DNA from: Pseudomonas orientalis
GTDB taxonomy: Bacteria; Pseudomonadota; Gammaproteobacteria; Pseudomonadales; Pseudomonadaceae
DNA length: 64,000 nt
Reading direction: 5' to 3'
Assembly: GCF_001439815.1 (NCBI RefSeq)
Contig: NZ_JYLM01000008.1
Coordinates: forward strand, 124,001 to 188,000
Below are positions 42,774 through 51,443 of the stretch, in pieces (positions within the stretch are counted from its first letter, which is position 1; every line of letters begins with the position of its first letter). The notes beneath the pieces were generated by a model. It was given only the letters and a program-made list of their open reading frames with translations. It was not told the origin of the DNA and made no database searches. The position numbers and the translations under genes were made by a program.

Positions 42774-43508
42774 ATGAACAGCGAAGAACAAACCCTGATC
42801 GATGGACTGTTTTCACGGTTGCAGCAAGCCGAGACGGACTCAGCCCCCCGCGACGCCCAGGCCGAAGCGCGGATCAAGGAACACATGACTCGCCAACCGG
42901 CCGCCGGCTATTACATGACCCAGTCGTTGCTGGTGCAGGAGCATGCGCTGCAGAGTTTGGATGCGCAGAACAAGCAGCAGGCCCAGCAGATCCAGCAATT
43001 GCAGGAAGAATTGCAGCGCGCCAAGTCCACGTCCGCACCCGCGGCGCCGGCCAGCGGCGGTGGTTTCCTGTCGAGCATCTTTGGCGGTGGTTCACGCGAT
43101 GCGCAGCCTGCGCCGGGTAATTCGGGCGGCGGTTGGCGTGAGCCGGCGCGGCCATCGTTCAATCAGCCGGCGCCGCAGCAAAATTATCAAGCGCCGCCAC
43201 AATCGGCTGCCGCCGCGCCAGCCGGCAGCGGGTTCCTCGGTGGGGCGATGAAAACAGCGGCCGGTGTGGCCGGTGGTGTATTGCTCGCCGAGGGCATCAG
43301 CAGCCTGTTTCATCACAACCAGCAACCGCAGGTGGTGGAAGAGATCATCGAACAACCGGCGCCGGCCAGTGATCAAGGTGGTTGGGGCAACGATGACCAG
43401 AAGTTCGCCGGTAATGACAACTGGGGCGGCAATAACACGGACAGCGTGGCCGACAGTGATTACTCCGACGACTCCTCCGCCTTTGACGACGACGATTCCT
43501 TCGTCTGA
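42774..43508 (+). CDS. DUF2076 family protein
   Basis: This 244-residue protein of the DUF2076 family has a helical N-terminus (NSEEQTLIDGLFSRLQQAET), a tyrosine motif (AAGYYMTQSLLVQEHALQSL) and a glutamine-rich coiled coil (NKQQAQQIQQLQEELQRA). A Gly/Pro/Ala-rich middle contains repeated GSGFLGG and a short hydrophobic stretch (TAAGVAGGVLLAEGISSLF). The tail is acidic and Asp/Ser-rich (DSDYSDDSSAFDDDDSFV). No signal peptide is seen. Function unknown; the composition suggests partly disordered regions. A strong terminator follows immediately. Confidence 0.85.
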   Translation: MNSEEQTLIDGLFSRLQQAETDSAPRDAQAEARIKEHMTRQPAAGYYMTQSLLVQEHALQSLDAQNKQQAQQIQQLQEELQRAKSTSAPAAPASGGGFLSSIFGGGSRDAQPAPGNSGGGWREPARPSFNQPAPQQNYQAPPQSAAAAPAGSGFLGGAMKTAAGVAGGVLLAEGISSLFHHNQQPQVVEEIIEQPAPASDQGGWGNDDQKFAGNDNWGGNNTDSVADSDYSDDSSAFDDDDSFV

Positions 43509-43516
43509 CCCGCTCG

Positions 43517-43552
43517 ACCCGGGGCGCTGCGTCGCCCCGGTCTGATTTTTTC
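43517..43552 (+). terminator. Terminator after the DUF2076 gene
   Basis: An 8-bp stem, CCGGGGCG (43519-43526) with CGCCCCGG (43533-43540), has a 6-base loop and is followed by TCTGATTTTTTC. It starts 9 bases after the stop. Confidence 0.85.
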
Positions 43553-43627
43553 CCGGAAACCTCCCCATGGCTGGCATACTGGCAACCTTTCCGGGCGCTG
43601 GCGCCTGGCGGTCAGTGAGGAAGTGCG

Positions 43628-44104
43628 GTGAAGAAAATTGCAGTGTTCGCCGATGTGCAAAACCTCTATTACACCGTGCGCCAGGCCTACGGCTGCCACT
43701 TCAACTACGCGGCGCTGTGGGCTGATATCAGCGCTCATGGGCAGATCGTCGAGGCGTACGCCTACGCCATCGACCGTGGCGACAGCAAGCAGCAGCAGTT
43801 CCAGCAGATCCTGCGCAACCTCGGCTTTACCGTGAAGCTCAAGCCCTATATCCAGCGCAGCGACGGTTCGGCCAAGGGCGACTGGGACGTGGGCATCACC
43901 CTCGACATCATGGACGCCGCCGACCACGTCGACGAAGTGGTGCTGGCTTCCGGCGACGGAGATTTCGACATGCTGCTCGAGCGCATCATCCACAAACATG
44001 GCGTGCAAGCGGTGGCCTACGGCGTGCCGGGGCTGACCGCCAACTCGCTGATACGCGCCGCCAGCCGCTATGTGCCGATCGAAGGCGCGTTGTTGCTCAA
44101 ATAG
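43628..44104 (+). CDS. NYN/LabA-like PIN-fold protein (DUF88)
   Basis: This 158-residue protein has acidic residues typical of the NYN branch of PIN-fold RNases: AVFADVQNLYYTVRQA, KGDWDVGITLDIMDAA and VVLASGDGDFDMLLERI. The GVPGLTANSLIRAAS ending is also typical of LabA-like proteins. An RNase activity is plausible but not proven. The start is GTG 43628 with GAGGAAG upstream. The exonuclease gene follows after 25 bases, so a joint nucleic-acid role is possible. Confidence 0.85.
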   Translation: MKKIAVFADVQNLYYTVRQAYGCHFNYAALWADISAHGQIVEAYAYAIDRGDSKQQQFQQILRNLGFTVKLKPYIQRSDGSAKGDWDVGITLDIMDAADHVDEVVLASGDGDFDMLLERIIHKHGVQAVAYGVPGLTANSLIRAASRYVPIEGALLLK

Positions 44105-44129
44105 AACGTTGAACGGAGTTGGAACAGGT

Positions 44130-44741
44130 TTGGAACGTATAGCGGTCATCGACTTTGAAACCACCGGCATCACCCCGAGCAGCCACTGCCGGGCCACGGA
44201 AATTGGCGTGGTCATCCTTGAGCGCGGGCACATTGTCGACCGCTACCAGAGCCTGATGAATGCCGGCGTGCGCGTGCCAGGCTTTATCGAGCAACTCACC
44301 GGCATCAGCAACGCCATGCTGCGCAACGCGCCACCGGCCGAGCGGGTGATGAACGAGGTCAATGAGTTCGTCGGCACCACGCCGCTGATGGCGCACAACG
44401 CCGCGTTCGATCAGAAGTTCTGGGACTTTGAACTGGGCCTGATCCGCCGCACCCGCCTGCAGAAATTCGCCTGCTCCCTGCTGCTGGCCCGCCGCCTCAT
44501 GCCGGCGGCACCGAACCACAAGCTCGGCACCCTCAACAGCTACGCCCAACTGCCCCACACCGGCCAGGCTCACCGGGCGCTGGCGGATGCCGAGATGGCC
44601 GCCAACCTGACGGCGCACCTGGCGCGGGAACTGCGCCAGACCCACGGCCTGCGCGAACTGTCCCACGACCTGTTGTGCACCTTGCAGAAAGTGCCTGCCG
44701 CGAAGATCAATGAGCACCTGAAGAAACATCGCGGGTTCTGA
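44130..44741 (+). CDS. DnaQ-like 3'-5' exonuclease
   Basis: This 203-residue DEDDh exonuclease has ExoI AVIDFETTGITPSSHC (Asp/Glu), ExoII MAHNAAFDQKFWDFE and ExoIII HRALADAEMAANL with the His and Asp. It is the stand-alone epsilon/RNase T-like type. I place the start at TTG 44130, because the conserved block begins immediately after it (LERIAVIDFET) and GGAG lies 11 bases upstream. No ATG fits. Starts further upstream would overlap the NYN gene. Substrate unknown (DNA or RNA). Confidence 0.85.
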   Translation: MERIAVIDFETTGITPSSHCRATEIGVVILERGHIVDRYQSLMNAGVRVPGFIEQLTGISNAMLRNAPPAERVMNEVNEFVGTTPLMAHNAAFDQKFWDFELGLIRRTRLQKFACSLLLARRLMPAAPNHKLGTLNSYAQLPHTGQAHRALADAEMAANLTAHLARELRQTHGLRELSHDLLCTLQKVPAAKINEHLKKHRGF

Positions 44742-44773
44742 ACCCGCCACACTCTCAAGAACACCAACGATCC

Positions 44774-44868
44774 AAATGTGGGAGGGAGCTTGCCCCCGAT
44801 AGCGGTGGGCCAGCTACAAATAAGCTGGCTGATACACCGCAATCGGGGGCAAGCCCCCTCCCACATTT
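44774..44868. repeat. REPIN, class A
   Basis: Two inverted class A units, the first with one change (GGGAGGGAGCTTGCC). The spacer has GGGCCAGCTACAAATAAGC and GGCTGATACACC. It lies between the exonuclease gene and the broken DUF3077-type gene, which converge. Confidence 0.88.
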
Positions 44869-44881
44869 AGTTATGCGGCGC

Positions 44882-45189
44882 CTATCGAGCCTGCGCACAC
44901 TCCAACGCCTGATCCACCACCCCCTTCGCCATCTCCACCAAATGCATCACCGCCCGCTGCGGCGCCTTCATCACCTCACCCGACGCGTGGGCCGTCTCCA
45001 CCGCGCAATGCAACAACTCGCCGCATGGGCCAGGGCGTCTTCGAAGCTCAGGTTGTCATTCAGGATAAAAATCGGCGCATCCGGGGCGGAGGCCTTGAGG
45101 TAGTAGTCGATGGCACGACGGTGGAGCAGGGCGTCTTCGCTGAGGAAGTCTGCACGGGTGTCGGTTGATGCGGAAGTTGCTTTGACCAT
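44882..45189 (-). pseudogene. Frameshifted DUF3077/DUF6124-type gene
   Basis: ATG 45189 (preceded by GGAG) starts MVKATSASTDTRADFLSED and continues through HRRAIDYYLKASAPDAP and NDNLSFEDALAHAA. It then leaves the family pattern and stops early at 44971. A single missing base near 45018-45024 explains this. In the neighbouring frame the protein continues as LLHCAVETAHASGEVMKA, PQRAVMHLVEMAKGVVDQAL and ECAQAR, ending at TAG 44884-44882. The restored 102-residue product resembles small Pseudomonas proteins with a DYYL motif (DUF3077/DUF6124 group, role unknown). It is either a real loss-of-function change or a sequencing error. Confidence 0.75.
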
Positions 45190-45370
45190 GTTGATAACTC
45201 CAGGTTATTTAACTCGCTCCTTCCGTCAATTTCGGCTTGCACTTCCGGTCATCGAAGGGCCGATGACATGGGGGAGATTATCTGTGGGAATTAATCAGAA
45301 CAAGGCGCGAAAGGTCACTCGGAAACGTCCCGCAAATGAAAGAGATCGGTCTTGCGATGAAGCTAATGAC

Positions 45371-45450
45371 GCCATCGGGGGCAAGCCCCCTCCCACATTT
45401 TGAAGGTGTTCACAAATCAAGTGTGGGAGGGGGCTTGCCCCCGATGGCGG
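45371..45450. repeat. Class A REP pair in outward arrangement
   Basis: CATCGGGGGCAAGCCCCCTC (45373-) is followed by GTGTGGGAGGGGGCTTGCCC (45421-), with about 20 bases between them. It abuts the 3' end of the second Lrp gene. The preceding 45190-45370 shows no gene or clear signal; it should contain the promoter of the broken gene. Confidence 0.85.
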
Positions 45451-45454
45451 CGGG

Positions 45455-45916
45455 TCAGCCACCATTTTTCCCATTGGCTTCCAACTGCCCCAGCGGCACC
45501 CGCCGCTCTATGGCGCTCGACAAGATGATCGACGTCTTGCTGAACCCGAACTTCGCCACGCGATTAATCAGGTCCTCCAACTGCGGCATGGTGCTCACCG
45601 CCGCCTGCATGATTACGCACGGGTCGCCGGTCACCCGGTGGCATTCGGTCAGCTCGGGAATTTGCGCCAGGGCGTCGTACACCTTCTGGCTGCCGTGATT
45701 GGTCAGCCGCAATTCAATCACGCATTGAATCGGCAGGCCGACTTTGGACAGGTCCACCTTGGCCTGGTACCCGGTGATCACGCCGCAGGCCTCAAGCTTG
45801 GCCACGCGCTCGGCCACGGCGGGTGCGGAGAGGTTTACCGTGCGCGCCAGTTGCGCGTAGGACGCGCGCCCATCTTCGAGCAGGGCACTGAGGAGCATGC
45901 GGTCGTATTTGTCCAT
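45455..45916 (-). CDS. Lrp/AsnC-family transcriptional regulator
   Basis: This 153-residue Lrp-type regulator has the winged helix LDKYDRMLLSALLEDGRASY-like start (MDKYDRMLLSALLED), QLARTVNLSAPAVAERVAKL, and a RAM domain (LPIQCVIELRLTNHGSQKV, CHRVTGDPCVIMQAAVS). The start is ATG 45916. It is divergent from an EamA exporter gene 160 bases away, a common arrangement in which the Lrp protein controls an amino-acid or metabolite exporter. The effector cannot be read. Confidence 0.92.
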   Translation of the reverse strand: MDKYDRMLLSALLEDGRASYAQLARTVNLSAPAVAERVAKLEACGVITGYQAKVDLSKVGLPIQCVIELRLTNHGSQKVYDALAQIPELTECHRVTGDPCVIMQAAVSTMPQLEDLINRVAKFGFSKTSIILSSAIERRVPLGQLEANGKNGG

Positions 45917-46076
45917 GATAAGGCTCCAGTTACGCGTTGCTTTCGAAAGCACGGTTTATAGCCTTCATAACCATGGTTTGAAAAGTGTATGGGCGCTTTA
46001 AACAGGTTTTGTAACTTATGTTCAGGCGGCTTCGTTTCTAGAATAAGCCTCCCATCTCCTGCCATAGAGCCGCCCA

Positions 46077-46973
46077 ATGCCTGGCCCACGTCGTTTTCCT
46101 TTACCGTTGATCGCCGCCTTTTTTGCGTTGTATGTGATCTGGGGTTCCACTTACCTGGTGATTCGCATCGGCGTAGAGTACTGGCCGCCTTTGCTGTTGG
46201 CAGGGATTCGGTTTTGTACGGCGGGCGTGTTGATGTATGGCTACCTGCGGTGGCGCGGGGTGCCTGCGCCGACCTGGCCGCAGTGGAAGGCCGCCGGGAT
46301 GATCGGTATTTTGCTGCTCACCGTAGGCAATGGCGGCGTCAGCGTGGCGGAACATATGGGTGTGTCGTCCGGCGTGGCCGCATTGGCGGTGGCGACCGTG
46401 CCGTTGTTCACCCTGCTGTGTGGTTTTTTCTGGGGCGCGCGTAATACGCGTCTGGAATGGGCCGGGGTGATTCTGGGGATCATCGGCATCGCCATGCTCA
46501 ACATGGGCAGCACCTTGCAGTCGAGCCCGCTGGGCGCGGTGTTGCTGTTGATGGCGGCGGCGTCCTGGGCCTTCGGTTCGGTGTGGAGTCGCCATGTGCC
46601 GTTGCCCCAGGGCGCCATGGCGAGTGCCGCGGAAATGCTGGTGGCCGGGGTGGCGCTGCTGATCGTCAGCACGTTGTCCGGCGAACACCTGCAGGCCATG
46701 CCGCCGCTGGAGGGCTGGCTGGCGCTGGCCTACCTGACGGTGTTTGGCTCGATCATCGCCTTCAACGCCTATATGTACCTGCTCAAGCACGTGCGCCCGG
46801 CGGCGGCGACCAGCTATGCCTATGTGAACCCGGCGGTGGCGGTGTTGCTGGGGATTGTGTTCGTCGGCGAGAGCATCGGCCTGGAAGAAGCCCTGGCAAT
46901 GCTGGTGATCATCAGCGCGGTGTTGCTGATCAGCCTGCCGCAGTGGCGCAAGCCCAAGCCGGAAATAAGGTAA
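46077..46973 (+). CDS. EamA/DMT-family exporter (YedA-like)
   Basis: This 298-residue protein has ten hydrophobic helices in two EamA repeats. The first starts LIAAFFALYVIWGSTYLVIR and the second near VLLLMAAASWAFGSVWSRH. Conserved ends include YAYVNPAVAVLLGIVFVGES, typical of YedA-type drug/metabolite exporters. It is divergent from the Lrp gene, which may regulate it. The substrate is unknown; amino acids or related metabolites are plausible from the context. Confidence 0.9.
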   Translation: MPGPRRFPLPLIAAFFALYVIWGSTYLVIRIGVEYWPPLLLAGIRFCTAGVLMYGYLRWRGVPAPTWPQWKAAGMIGILLLTVGNGGVSVAEHMGVSSGVAALAVATVPLFTLLCGFFWGARNTRLEWAGVILGIIGIAMLNMGSTLQSSPLGAVLLLMAAASWAFGSVWSRHVPLPQGAMASAAEMLVAGVALLIVSTLSGEHLQAMPPLEGWLALAYLTVFGSIIAFNAYMYLLKHVRPAAATSYAYVNPAVAVLLGIVFVGESIGLEEALAMLVIISAVLLISLPQWRKPKPEIR

Positions 46974-47021
46974 ACTGCCGCGCATTACGCCCATGCGCTG
47001 AATTTTTCCTACGGTAAACAC

Positions 47022-48356
47022 ATGACTTTCGCCACACTTGGCCTGATCGAACCCTTGCTGCGCGCCCTTGAGACGCTTGGCTACCAGACCCCGACGCCGG
47101 TGCAGGCGCAAGCCATTCCGGCGGTGCTGGCCGGTCGCGACCTGATGGCCGCCGCCCAGACCGGCACCGGCAAGACCGCAGGTTTCGCCTTGCCGCTGCT
47201 GCAACTGCTGACGATGGAAGGGCCGAAAGTCGCCGCCAACTCGGCCCGTGCGCTGATCCTGTGCCCCACCCGTGAACTGGCCGAGCAGGTGCACGCCAGC
47301 GTCGCCGAATACGCCCAGCATCTGCCGCTGACCACCTACGCGGTGTACGGCGGCGTCAGCATCAACCCGCAGATGATGAAGCTGCGCAAGGGCGTCGACA
47401 TTCTGGTCGCCACCCCAGGCCGACTGATCGACCTGTTCCGCCAGAACGCGCTGAAACTCAATCAGCTGCAAACCCTGGTGCTGGATGAAGCCGACCGCAT
47501 GCTCGACCTGGGTTTCTCCGAAGAGCTGGCGAACATCTACCGCATGCTGCCGAAAAAACGCCAGACCCTGCTGTTCTCCGCGACCTTCTCCGATGATATC
47601 CGCCTGCTCGCCGGGCAGATGCTCAACGATCCGCTGAGTATCGAAGTCAGCCCGCGCAACGTTGCCGCCAACACCGTGCAGCAGTGGGTGGTGCCGGTGG
47701 ATAAAAAGCGCAAGGCGGAACTGTTCGTGCACCTGATGCGCAAGGGCCGCTGGAAGCAGGTGCTGGTGTTCGCCAAGACCCGTAACGGCGTGGACGCGCT
47801 GGTGGACAAGTTGCAGGGCCTGGGCATCAATGCCGACGGCATTCATGGCGACAAACCCCAGGCCACACGCCAGCGCGCACTGGACCGTTTCAAGGCCAGC
47901 GAAGTGCAGATTCTGGTAGCCACCGACGTGGCGGCCCGTGGCCTGGATATTGAAGACCTGCCGCTGGTGGTCAACTTCGACCTGCCGATCGTTGCCGAAG
48001 ACTACATCCACCGCATCGGCCGTACCGGGCGTGCAGGCAACACCGGTGAGGCGATTTCCCTGGTGTGTGCCGATGAAGTGAACATGCTCTCGGCCATCGA
48101 AATGCTCACGCGCCAGACCCTGACCCGCAAAATGGAGCCGGATTTCGTACCTGAGCACCGCGTGCCGGAGACCGATGCCAGTGGGCAGGTGGTGAAGAAA
48201 CCGAAAAAGCCGAAGAAGCCCAAAACATCCGGTGGTGGCGGTAAGCGCAATCTGGGCAAGTGGGTGGACAGCGGTGAAGCGGCGCCGGTGGAGCCGTCGA
48301 TCAAGCCGGTGCGCAAGGTGCCGGTGTTTAATACGGGGCCGCGTAAGAAGAAGTGA
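47022..48356 (+). CDS. rhlE: DEAD-box RNA helicase, RhlE type
   Basis: This 444-residue ATP-dependent RNA helicase has a Q motif (FATLGLIEPLLRALETLGYQ), AQTGTGKTAGFALPL, PTRELAEQV, TPGRLIDLF, DEADRMLDLGF, SATFSDDIRLL, VATDVAARGLDIE and HRIGRTGRAGNTG. A basic C-terminal tail rich in Lys and Pro (KKPKKPKKPK, SGGGGKRNLG) is typical of RhlE proteins, which act in ribosome assembly and RNA decay. Pseudomonads carry more than one RhlE-like protein, so the paralogue assignment is open. Confidence 0.92.
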   Translation: MTFATLGLIEPLLRALETLGYQTPTPVQAQAIPAVLAGRDLMAAAQTGTGKTAGFALPLLQLLTMEGPKVAANSARALILCPTRELAEQVHASVAEYAQHLPLTTYAVYGGVSINPQMMKLRKGVDILVATPGRLIDLFRQNALKLNQLQTLVLDEADRMLDLGFSEELANIYRMLPKKRQTLLFSATFSDDIRLLAGQMLNDPLSIEVSPRNVAANTVQQWVVPVDKKRKAELFVHLMRKGRWKQVLVFAKTRNGVDALVDKLQGLGINADGIHGDKPQATRQRALDRFKASEVQILVATDVAARGLDIEDLPLVVNFDLPIVAEDYIHRIGRTGRAGNTGEAISLVCADEVNMLSAIEMLTRQTLTRKMEPDFVPEHRVPETDASGQVVKKPKKPKKPKTSGGGGKRNLGKWVDSGEAAPVEPSIKPVRKVPVFNTGPRKKK

Positions 48357-48379
48357 TTGTGTGGTGGGGCTGATGGCCT

Positions 48380-48458
48380 CATCGGGGGCAAGCCCCCTCC
48401 CACACTTGACGGTATTCACAATTCAAACATGTGGGAGGGGGCTTGCCCCCGATGGCGG
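48380..48458. repeat. Class A REP pair in outward arrangement
   Basis: CATCGGGGGCAAGCCCCCTC comes first and ATGTGGGAGGGGGCTTGCCC second, with about 20 bases between. It lies between the convergent helicase and flavoprotein genes. Confidence 0.85.
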
Positions 48459-48478
48459 CTTTGAATCCGCCACACCTC

Positions 48479-49705
48479 TCAGCGCTTAAGCCACTCCACC
48501 ATCCCCAGCCCAGCCGCCCTGCCACTGGCAAAACACCCCGTCAGCAGATACCCCCCGGTCGGTGCCTCCCAATCCAGCATCTCCCCGGCACAAAACACCC
48601 CAGGCAGTTGCTTGAGCATCAGCCGCTCATCCAACGCTTCAAACGGCACACCACCTGCCGTGCTGATGGCCTCATCAATCGGTCGGGTCTTCACCAAGGT
48701 CAGCGGCAACGCCTTGATCTCCACCGCCAACTGCGCTGGATCATTAAAGTGTTCAGTTGGCGCCAGCTCACGCAACAGCGCCGCCTTGACCCCGTCCAAC
48801 CCCAACTGACTGTGCAAATGCTTGCTCATCGATCGCGACCCACGGGGCTTGGCCAGTGCAGCCTGCACCTTGTCCAGCGGCTTGCTCGGCAGCAGATCGA
48901 TATGCACGGTGGCGGCGCCGTCACGGTTGATCGCTTCGCGAATCGGCGCCGACAGCGCATAGATCAGGCTACCTTCGATACCGGTGGCGGTGATCACGCA
49001 TTCGCCCAGCCGAGGCTTGTCGTCCCCCAAGCCTATGGCGACGTTTTTCAACGGTGCGCCAGCAAATTTGCTGACCATCAACTCGCTCCACTCCGATACT
49101 TCAAACCCGCAGTTGCTCGGTTGCAGCCGCACGTAGGGAAGGCCCTTGCCTTCAAACAGATTCAGCCAGGCCCCATCGGAGCCCAGGCGCGACCAACTGC
49201 CGCCACCCAGGGCCAGCAGCACGGCATCGCTGTGGACAACTTTTTCGCCCTCCGGGCTGTGGATAAGCAGATCACCCTCGGCATTCCAGCCCATCCAACG
49301 ATGCCGGGTGTGGATAACCACGCCCTGGTCACGCAGGCGCTTGAGCCAGGCACGCAGCAGCGGTGCGGCTTTCATGTCCGTAGGAAATACGCGGCCGGAG
49401 CTGCCGACAAAGGTTTGAATGCCCAGGCCGTGAATCCACTCGCATAACGCCTCGGCCCCGAAGCTGCGCAGCAACGGCGCCATGTGCGGCGCGCGTTCGG
49501 CGTAGCGCGCAAGGAACGCCGGGTAGGCGTCGGAGTGGGTGATGTTCATGCCGCCCACGCCGGCCAGCAGGAATTTGCGCCCCACCGAAGGCATGCCGTC
49601 GTACAGCGCCACCCGCACGCCTGCCTGGCTCAGGATTTCGGCGGCCATCAGCCCGGCGGGGCCGCCGCCGATAATGGAGACAGAGGGGGGAGAAGTCTGA
49701 GGCAT
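48479..49705 (-). CDS. HI0933/YhiN-type FAD-dependent oxidoreductase (TIGR03862 group)
   Basis: This 408-residue flavoprotein has an N-terminal FAD-binding GGGPAGLMAAEIL after VSIIG, VGRKFLLAGVGGMNITHS, VLLALGGGSWSRLGSDG and a C-terminal CAGEMLDWEAPTGGYLLTG. These match the YhiN/HI0933 family, and the length and details fit the Pseudomonas TIGR03862 flavoprotein subgroup. The substrate is unknown. I take ATG 49705, two codons after an in-frame TTG. The 171 bases upstream, to the deacylase gene, hold no gene; one TTATCCACA there is discussed under rejected items. Confidence 0.88.
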   Translation of the reverse strand: MPQTSPPSVSIIGGGPAGLMAAEILSQAGVRVALYDGMPSVGRKFLLAGVGGMNITHSDAYPAFLARYAERAPHMAPLLRSFGAEALCEWIHGLGIQTFVGSSGRVFPTDMKAAPLLRAWLKRLRDQGVVIHTRHRWMGWNAEGDLLIHSPEGEKVVHSDAVLLALGGGSWSRLGSDGAWLNLFEGKGLPYVRLQPSNCGFEVSEWSELMVSKFAGAPLKNVAIGLGDDKPRLGECVITATGIEGSLIYALSAPIREAINRDGAATVHIDLLPSKPLDKVQAALAKPRGSRSMSKHLHSQLGLDGVKAALLRELAPTEHFNDPAQLAVEIKALPLTLVKTRPIDEAISTAGGVPFEALDERLMLKQLPGVFCAGEMLDWEAPTGGYLLTGCFASGRAAGLGMVEWLKR

Positions 49706-49876
49706 GGGCAAGGCTACGGTGGTGTGAATAGGCCGAGCATTCTACCCGACGAAGGCACGGCTGCCTGATCAAAAAACGTACACTTTCCTACAAGCCATAC
49801 GGCCACTTGCTTGCAGACCGTTACGCTCAAGTTATCCACAGGTGGTTCCACAGGCATTGTGGGTAACGCACACACT

Positions 49877-50797
49877 TCAATGACAACCTGATGACGTCCA
49901 CACCCGCTGCGCGCTGTGATGCAGGATGCCGTGACGGCGCGCCAGGGCAGGGCGGTCCTTGCTGTAGCCGCCACCGATCACGCCCATGACCGGAATATCG
50001 CGGCCCAGGCAGTGACGCATCACGCTTTCATCGCGGGCGGCGACGCCGGCATCCGTCAGTTTGAGGTAACCGAGTGCGTCGTCCTTGTGTACATCCACGC
50101 CTGCGTCGTACAGCACCAGATCCGGTTGGTAGAGCGGCAGCAGGTAATTGAGCGCGTCATCGACCACCTTGAGGTAGTCGATATCGCCCATGCCCATCGG
50201 CAGCGGAATGTCCCAGTCGCTCTGGGCCTTGCGCGCCGGAAAGTTCTTTTCACAGTGCAGCGATACGGTGATGGCATCCGGCGTGTCATGCAGGATGCGC
50301 GCGGTGCCGTCGCCCTGGTGTACATCGCAATCAAAGATCAGCACCCGATTGACCCGGCCGCTGGCCAGCAGGTAATGGCTGATCACCGCCAGGTCATTGA
50401 AGATGCAAAAGCCCGCCGGGTAATCGTAATGGGCGTGATGGGTGCCGCCGGCAAGGTGGCAGGCCAGACCGTGTTCCAGCGCCTGCTCTGCCGCCAGGAT
50501 CGAGCCGCCCACCGCGCGCACGGTGCGGCGCGCCAGGGCTTCGCTCCACGGCAGGCCGAGGCGCCGTTGGTCCTCGCGAGACAACTCGCCGCTCATATAG
50601 CGTTCGATATACCCGGGGTCGTGGGCCAGGCCCAGAATCTGCGCCGGGCACAGTTGCGGGCGCAACAACTGGCTGTCCTCGGTCAGGCCGCTGTCCACCA
50701 GGTGGTCGCGCAACAGGCGAAACTTGTCCATGGGGAACCGGTGGTCCGCCGGGAACTCGGGGCTGTAGTCATCGTGGTAGATCAATGGCAAGGGCAT
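49877..50797 (-). CDS. Histone-deacetylase-fold amidohydrolase
   Basis: This 306-residue zinc hydrolase has the arginase/HDAC fold: LACHLAGGTHHAHYDYPAGF with the paired His, CIFNDLAVISHYLL, LIFDCDVHQGDGTARIL with metal-binding Asp and His, LYDAGVDVHKDDALG with the second Asp, and MGVIGGGYSKD. Bacterial members deacetylate small molecules (acetylpolyamines, acetoin-linked AcuC) or proteins; the substrate here is not evident. ATG 50797 gives MPLPLIYHDDYSPEFP, the usual start. It is divergent from the GNAT gene. Confidence 0.9.
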   Translation of the reverse strand: MPLPLIYHDDYSPEFPADHRFPMDKFRLLRDHLVDSGLTEDSQLLRPQLCPAQILGLAHDPGYIERYMSGELSREDQRRLGLPWSEALARRTVRAVGGSILAAEQALEHGLACHLAGGTHHAHYDYPAGFCIFNDLAVISHYLLASGRVNRVLIFDCDVHQGDGTARILHDTPDAITVSLHCEKNFPARKAQSDWDIPLPMGMGDIDYLKVVDDALNYLLPLYQPDLVLYDAGVDVHKDDALGYLKLTDAGVAARDESVMRHCLGRDIPVMGVIGGGYSKDRPALARRHGILHHSAQRVWTSSGCH

Positions 50798-50873
50798 GGG
50801 ATTTTCTGACGGGAATCTGCGTCGGATCTTACCAGCGCTGTACACTCACGCACATGGCAAGGAGAGGGGCCCC

Positions 50874-51443
50874 ATGGAGCCGATACTGGAATTGGAAAGT
50901 GCGCGCCTGATCATGCGCCCATGGCGTGACAGGGACCTGCGGGCATTTGCGCAGATGTGCGCCGACCCGCAGGTGATGCGCTATTTCCCGGCCAGGTTGA
51001 GCCACCTGGAAAGCGCCGCACTGATTGGCCGGATTCGCGGTCACTTCGCCGAATATGGCTTTGGCTTCTGGGCGTTGCAACGCAAGGACACCGGCGAATT
51101 CATCGGCCTCACCGGGCTGCAGAACGTCAGCTTTGAAGCGGGCTTCACCCCGGCGGTGGAAATCGGTTGGCGCCTGGCCCGCGAACATTGGGGGTTGGGT
51201 TACGCCAGCGAGGCGGCCTGGACCGCATTGCGCTGTGGTTTCGATCGCTTGAAGCTGGATGAAATCGTCGCCTTCACCACCGAAGCCAATTTGCCTTCAC
51301 AAAAAGTCATGCAGGCCATCGGTATGCATTACGATCCGCAGGCAGATTTCCAGCACCCCAAAGTCGCAGCGGATGACCCGCTGTGCGCCCATGTTTTGTA
51401 CCGCATCACCCGCGCCCAATGGTTGGACACGCTGCACGGGTAG
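50874..51443 (+). CDS. GNAT N-acetyltransferase (RimJ/RimL-like)
   Basis: This 189-residue acetyltransferase has ARLIMRPWRDRDLRAFAQMC, GFWALQRKDTGEFIGLTGLQ, EIGWRLAREHWGLGYASEAA (acetyl-CoA loop) and ENVAFT-like VAFTTEANLPSQKVMQAIGM. The pattern is that of ribosomal-protein or small-molecule N-acetyltransferases; the acceptor is unknown. ATG 50874 follows AGGAGAGGGG. Its TAG stop (51441-51443) is formed by the first bases of a class B REP element. Confidence 0.88.
   Translation: MEPILELESARLIMRPWRDRDLRAFAQMCADPQVMRYFPARLSHLESAALIGRIRGHFAEYGFGFWALQRKDTGEFIGLTGLQNVSFEAGFTPAVEIGWRLAREHWGLGYASEAAWTALRCGFDRLKLDEIVAFTTEANLPSQKVMQAIGMHYDPQADFQHPKVAADDPLCAHVLYRITRAQWLDTLHG

Noticed and set aside
46101..48419. 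A very long open frame on the minus strand across the EamA and rhlE genes (772 codons)
   Set aside because: It is antisense to two clearly recognisable proteins, rich in His, Gln and Arg and without any domain. Long antisense frames are expected at this GC content; the same applies to other long frames opposite dacC, hrpB, leuS, quiC and amn.
49832..49840. TTATCCACA, a perfect DnaA-box sequence between the flavoprotein and deacylase genes
   Set aside because: It is a single copy with no A/T-rich unwinding region or cluster; another single copy lies inside the aroE-like coding sequence (61219-61227). Not evidence for an origin.
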